DNA of 42,180 bases from an uncultured Novosphingobium sp. (GTDB lineage Bacteria; Pseudomonadota; Alphaproteobacteria; Sphingomonadales; Sphingomonadaceae): the NCBI GenBank assembly GCA_946886365.1, contig CAMPIM010000017.1:1-42180 (forward strand), given 5' to 3'. Each line of letters opens with the position of its first letter. The stretch's first letter is position 1. The translations under genes and the position numbers were made by a program. This document shows, piece by piece, positions 40,187-42,180 of this stretch. The notes under the pieces are model-generated. The model made no database searches. It saw nothing but the letters and a program-made list of their open reading frames with translations, and had not been told where the DNA came from.

Positions 40187-40945
40187 ATGATCGAACTGCT
40201 GCGCGCCGCCAGCCTGCACGATGTGCCGCATGGCTTTGCCGGGCGTCGTGGCGGTGTGTCGGGCGGGGTGCATGCTGGCTTGAACGTGGGCTTGGGTTCA
40301 ATGGATGAGCGAGAGGCGATCCTGCGCAACCGCGACTTGGCGAGGGATGCGCTGCTGCCCGGCGCGGCGCTGGTGACCGTGCGGCAGGTCCATTCGCCGG
40401 ACGTGGTGACCATCACCGGCGCAATAGATGAGGCGGATCGCCCGGCGGCCGATGCCATGGTGACGGATCGCCCCTGGCTTGTCCTCGGCATATTGACGGC
40501 CGATTGCGTGCCGGTACTGCTCGCGGACACCGAAGCCGGGGTGGTGGGCGCGGCACATGCGGGTTGGAAAGGCGCCATATCGGGAGTCACGGACAGTACA
40601 CTGGTGGCGATGGAAAAACTGGGTGCCCGGCGTGAGCGGATTAGCGCCGCGATCGGCCCCTGTATCGGCCGCGCTTCTTATGAGGTCACAGTCGATTTCG
40701 CCCGCAATTTCGAGGAGGAAGATGTGGAAAATGGCCGCTTCTTCTCCGCTGGGCGCGAAGGCCATTGCCAGTTCGACATCGCGGCCTATGTCGCGGCGCG
40801 TTTGGCTCAGGCAGGGATCGGCCGGGTCGAGATGCTGGATGAGGACACCTATAGCCAGCCCGATCGCTTTTTCAGCTATCGCCGTTCCTGCCATCTGGGC
40901 GAGCCAAGCTATGGACGGCAGATTTCCATGATTGCCGTCGGCTGA
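40187..40945 (+). CDS. pgeF: YfiH/PgeF (DUF152) peptidoglycan-editing / polyphenol oxidase-like protein
   Basis: The 252-residue product matches the YfiH family. HGFAGRRGGVSGGVHAGLNVG is the first signature, then VTVRQVHSPDVV with His69. LTADCVPVLLAD carries Cys107 and GAAHAGWKGA carries His124; these His-Cys-His residues bind zinc and form the active site. IGPCIGRASYEV and FFSYRRSCHLGEPSYGRQISMI close the protein. Members have been reported as purine nucleoside-active enzymes and as peptidoglycan-editing factors that remove misadded L-Ser. The open frame extends upstream to 40049, but the ATG at 40187 has AAGGGAG six bases before it. It stands alone between the permease and SDR genes. Confidence 0.9.
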   Translation: MIELLRAASLHDVPHGFAGRRGGVSGGVHAGLNVGLGSMDEREAILRNRDLARDALLPGAALVTVRQVHSPDVVTITGAIDEADRPAADAMVTDRPWLVLGILTADCVPVLLADTEAGVVGAAHAGWKGAISGVTDSTLVAMEKLGARRERISAAIGPCIGRASYEVTVDFARNFEEEDVENGRFFSAGREGHCQFDIAAYVAARLAQAGIGRVEMLDEDTYSQPDRFFSYRRSCHLGEPSYGRQISMIAVG

Positions 40946-40967
40946 TGCAGCAGCCTGCGTCGGGTGG

Positions 40968-41879
40968 TCAGTCGGCCGGCAGTTGTGGATCGACCCCGGT
41001 CAGCTCAATCGAAAGATCCCAAAGCCGCCGGGCATCCTCAGTACCGCTGGCGCGCTTGTCGATCAGCGCAGGTCCTGACTCACCGCGCATTTCCCATCGC
41101 CCCTGAGGTCCGAAATAGTCACCACCCTTCGCGTTCGGATCGGTAGCAGCCTGAAGAGTCGGCCACGCTGCCGCCGCCACCGGATTGAAAAGCGGCCGCA
41201 CAATCGGCAGCAACGGCTTTGTCCATCGGGGAAGATGGCGCATGAGTTCGGTCAGGGAAACGCCCGGATGGCAGCCGATGGCGCTCACCGGAGATGCCGC
41301 AGCCCGTAGCCTTCGGTCGAGTTCAAGGGCGAACAGCAGGTTGGCCAGCTTGCTTTGGGCATAATAGACGTTGGGACTATAGCCTTTCTCGGCGTTCCAA
41401 TCGTCCCACAGCATGCGCCCCTGACGGTGTGCCAGGCTGGACGTAACGACCACCCGCGAACCGGCGGTTTCAGCGAGCTTCGGCAACAAAAGCGCCGTCA
41501 GCGCGAAGGTCCCCAAATGGTTCACGCCAAATTGAAGCTCGAACCCTTGGGCCGTGCGGGTAAGGGGCGGTATCATCACGCCCGCATTGTTGATCAGCAC
41601 GTCGAGCCTGGGTTCGCTGGCGACCCTTTCGGCTGCAGCTCGGACGCTTCCCAGATCTGCCTGATCGAGTAGAATGAGATCCAGTTTCGCGCCTGGAGTT
41701 GCGGCCGCAATCTGCGCCATTGCATCGGCGCCTCTAGCTGCGTCGCGACAGCCGAGCAGCACCCGCGCGCCTTTCGCTGCCAAAAACTTGGCGGTCTCAA
41801 AGCCGATACCGGTGTTAGCGCCGGTGACCAGGATCGTGCGGCCGTCCTGACCCGACACCTGCTCATTGGTGAACCCCAT
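40968..41879 (-). CDS. Short-chain dehydrogenase/reductase (retinol dehydrogenase-like)
   Basis: The 303-residue product is an NAD(P)-dependent SDR. The cofactor loop is ILVTGANTGIGFETAKFLAAKGARVLLGCRD near 16-46; the Arg in CRD after beta2 favours NADPH. LDVLINNAGVMIPP holds the NNAG motif. Ser, Tyr and Lys of the active site lie in VVVTSSLAHRQGRM and YYAQSKLANLLFALELDRRL. Its length and the NAGVM and HPG sequences (IGCHPGVSLTELM) resemble the WWOX/retinol dehydrogenase-like group of bacterial SDRs. The substrate is unknown. GGGAGACGGGA just before the ATG is the ribosome site. It converges on the YfiH-type gene with 22 bases between and nothing else visible. Confidence 0.9.
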   Translation of the reverse strand: MGFTNEQVSGQDGRTILVTGANTGIGFETAKFLAAKGARVLLGCRDAARGADAMAQIAAATPGAKLDLILLDQADLGSVRAAAERVASEPRLDVLINNAGVMIPPLTRTAQGFELQFGVNHLGTFALTALLLPKLAETAGSRVVVTSSLAHRQGRMLWDDWNAEKGYSPNVYYAQSKLANLLFALELDRRLRAAASPVSAIGCHPGVSLTELMRHLPRWTKPLLPIVRPLFNPVAAAAWPTLQAATDPNAKGGDYFGPQGRWEMRGESGPALIDKRASGTEDARRLWDLSIELTGVDPQLPAD

Positions 41880-42082
41880 TCCCGTCTCCCGCTTTTTCCG
41901 CCTTATCGATCCTTAGTCACCAATCGTGGGTGAGAAGACAAGGCTAATCAGCTTAGCGCATGGCATGGAGGTGTCGGCGTAGCAGCACCGCGAGTTAAGG
42001 AAGACGCTGGACGTTTCGGCATTGCTCGAGATGTTTGGAAAAACTTCTGTCGCCTTTGTGGTCGCGCGCCATATAAACGACA

Positions 42083-42115
42083 AAACCCCCGGCGTATTTC
42101 ACGCTGGGCCTTTAA
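42083..42115 (-). terminator. Intrinsic terminator downstream of the initiator tRNA
   Basis: On the minus strand CCCAGCGT pairs with ACGCCGGG (one G-T pair) around GAAAT, then GGTTTTG follows. It lies about 20 bases after the tRNA 3' end and is the obvious end of its transcript. The rest of the 41880-42127 gap shows no other clear feature. Confidence 0.7.
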
Positions 42116-42127
42116 GTGGTACACCGT

Positions 42128-42180
42128 TGGTTGCGGGAGCAGGATTTGAACCTGCGACCTTCAGGTTATGAGCCTGACGA
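42128..42180 (-). tRNA. Initiator tRNA-Met (CAT anticodon), 3' part
   Basis: The minus strand, read from the window edge, gives TCGTCAGGCTCATAACCTGA, which is the D-arm end and the anticodon arm with loop CTCATAA and anticodon CAT. GGTC and GCAGGTTCAAATCCTGC follow as variable loop and T arm. TCCCGCA is the 3' acceptor strand, followed by the discriminator A and an encoded CCA. Position 72 is A, which fits the unpaired 1-72 position of initiator tRNAs. The anticodon stem has an A-T instead of the third G-C pair. The 5' part lies beyond the window. Elongator Met is less likely because of the acceptor end. Confidence 0.9.

Overview
The window is a chromosomal segment of an alphaproteobacterium, most likely a member of the Sphingomonadaceae (Sphingobium/Sphingomonas-like). 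The grounds are high GC content, tightly packed and often translationally coupled genes, alphaproteobacterial gene neighbours (metX-metW, hisC-tyrA, ftsE-ftsX with a divergent zinc-ribbon membrane protein, BolA/J-domain/cobS/cobT, divK-DUF3572), alphaproteobacterial -10 elements resembling GCTA, and several copies of a paired intergenic repeat with CCGTTCGGGCTGAGC arms that I associate with sphingomonads. I see no insertion sequence, prophage, CRISPR array or clear genomic island. No gene-free stretch exceeds 300 bases; the longest are 32690-32937 and 41880-42127, and both hold structured elements.

Layout. 1-4751: the 3' end of prs, a small membrane protein, a VOC protein, an inositol-monophosphatase-type phosphatase, a macrodomain protein and a large AsmA-type membrane protein. 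4910-12599: translation genes (rpmI-rplT, pheS-pheT, prfC) with a LysE-type exporter and an aldose-1-epimerase-like enzyme between them. 12618-18020: a GST, then amino acid biosynthesis (metX-metW on the minus strand; a 2-hydroxyacid dehydrogenase, hisC and tyrA on the plus strand). 18090-21946: a minus-strand envelope and division run ftsE-ftsX-ydcF-plsC, with a divergent zinc-ribbon membrane protein. 22067-28643: a pirin, BolA, and a plus-strand run of J-domain protein, cobS, an OsmC-type protein, a tyrosine phosphatase and cobT, followed by a Gre-like factor. 28711-32689: Dps, a TMEM165/GDT1-type transporter, an unrecognised small protein, rpmG (too short for an ordinary ORF cut-off), and a PhoX-type phosphatase preceded by a PhoB-like box. 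32938-36913: a DivK-type receiver and a divergent coupled run (DUF3572, HAD, RidA, glycerophosphodiester phosphodiesterase, GNAT/COG3146), then a Sel1-type protein. 37112-42180: an MFS exporter, an amino acid permease, a YfiH/PgeF-type protein, an SDR, and the 3' part of an initiator tRNA-Met running off the right edge.

How the genes work together. The metX/metW pair and hisC/tyrA give methionine and aromatic/histidine synthesis. FtsEX with PlsC and YdcF links division, phospholipid synthesis and the envelope. The cobS and cobT pair encodes the AAA+ and VWA subunits of a cobaltochelatase-like motor, but OsmC and a phosphatase lie between them. PhoX under a Pho box is a phosphate-starvation enzyme. 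Most of the window is ordinary housekeeping. I did not find a clearly new multi-gene system. The most interesting points are the cobS-osmC-phosphatase-cobT arrangement, the paired repeats, the structured element at 32829-32935, several apparently leaderless promoters, and a Gre-like protein without the usual catalytic tip.
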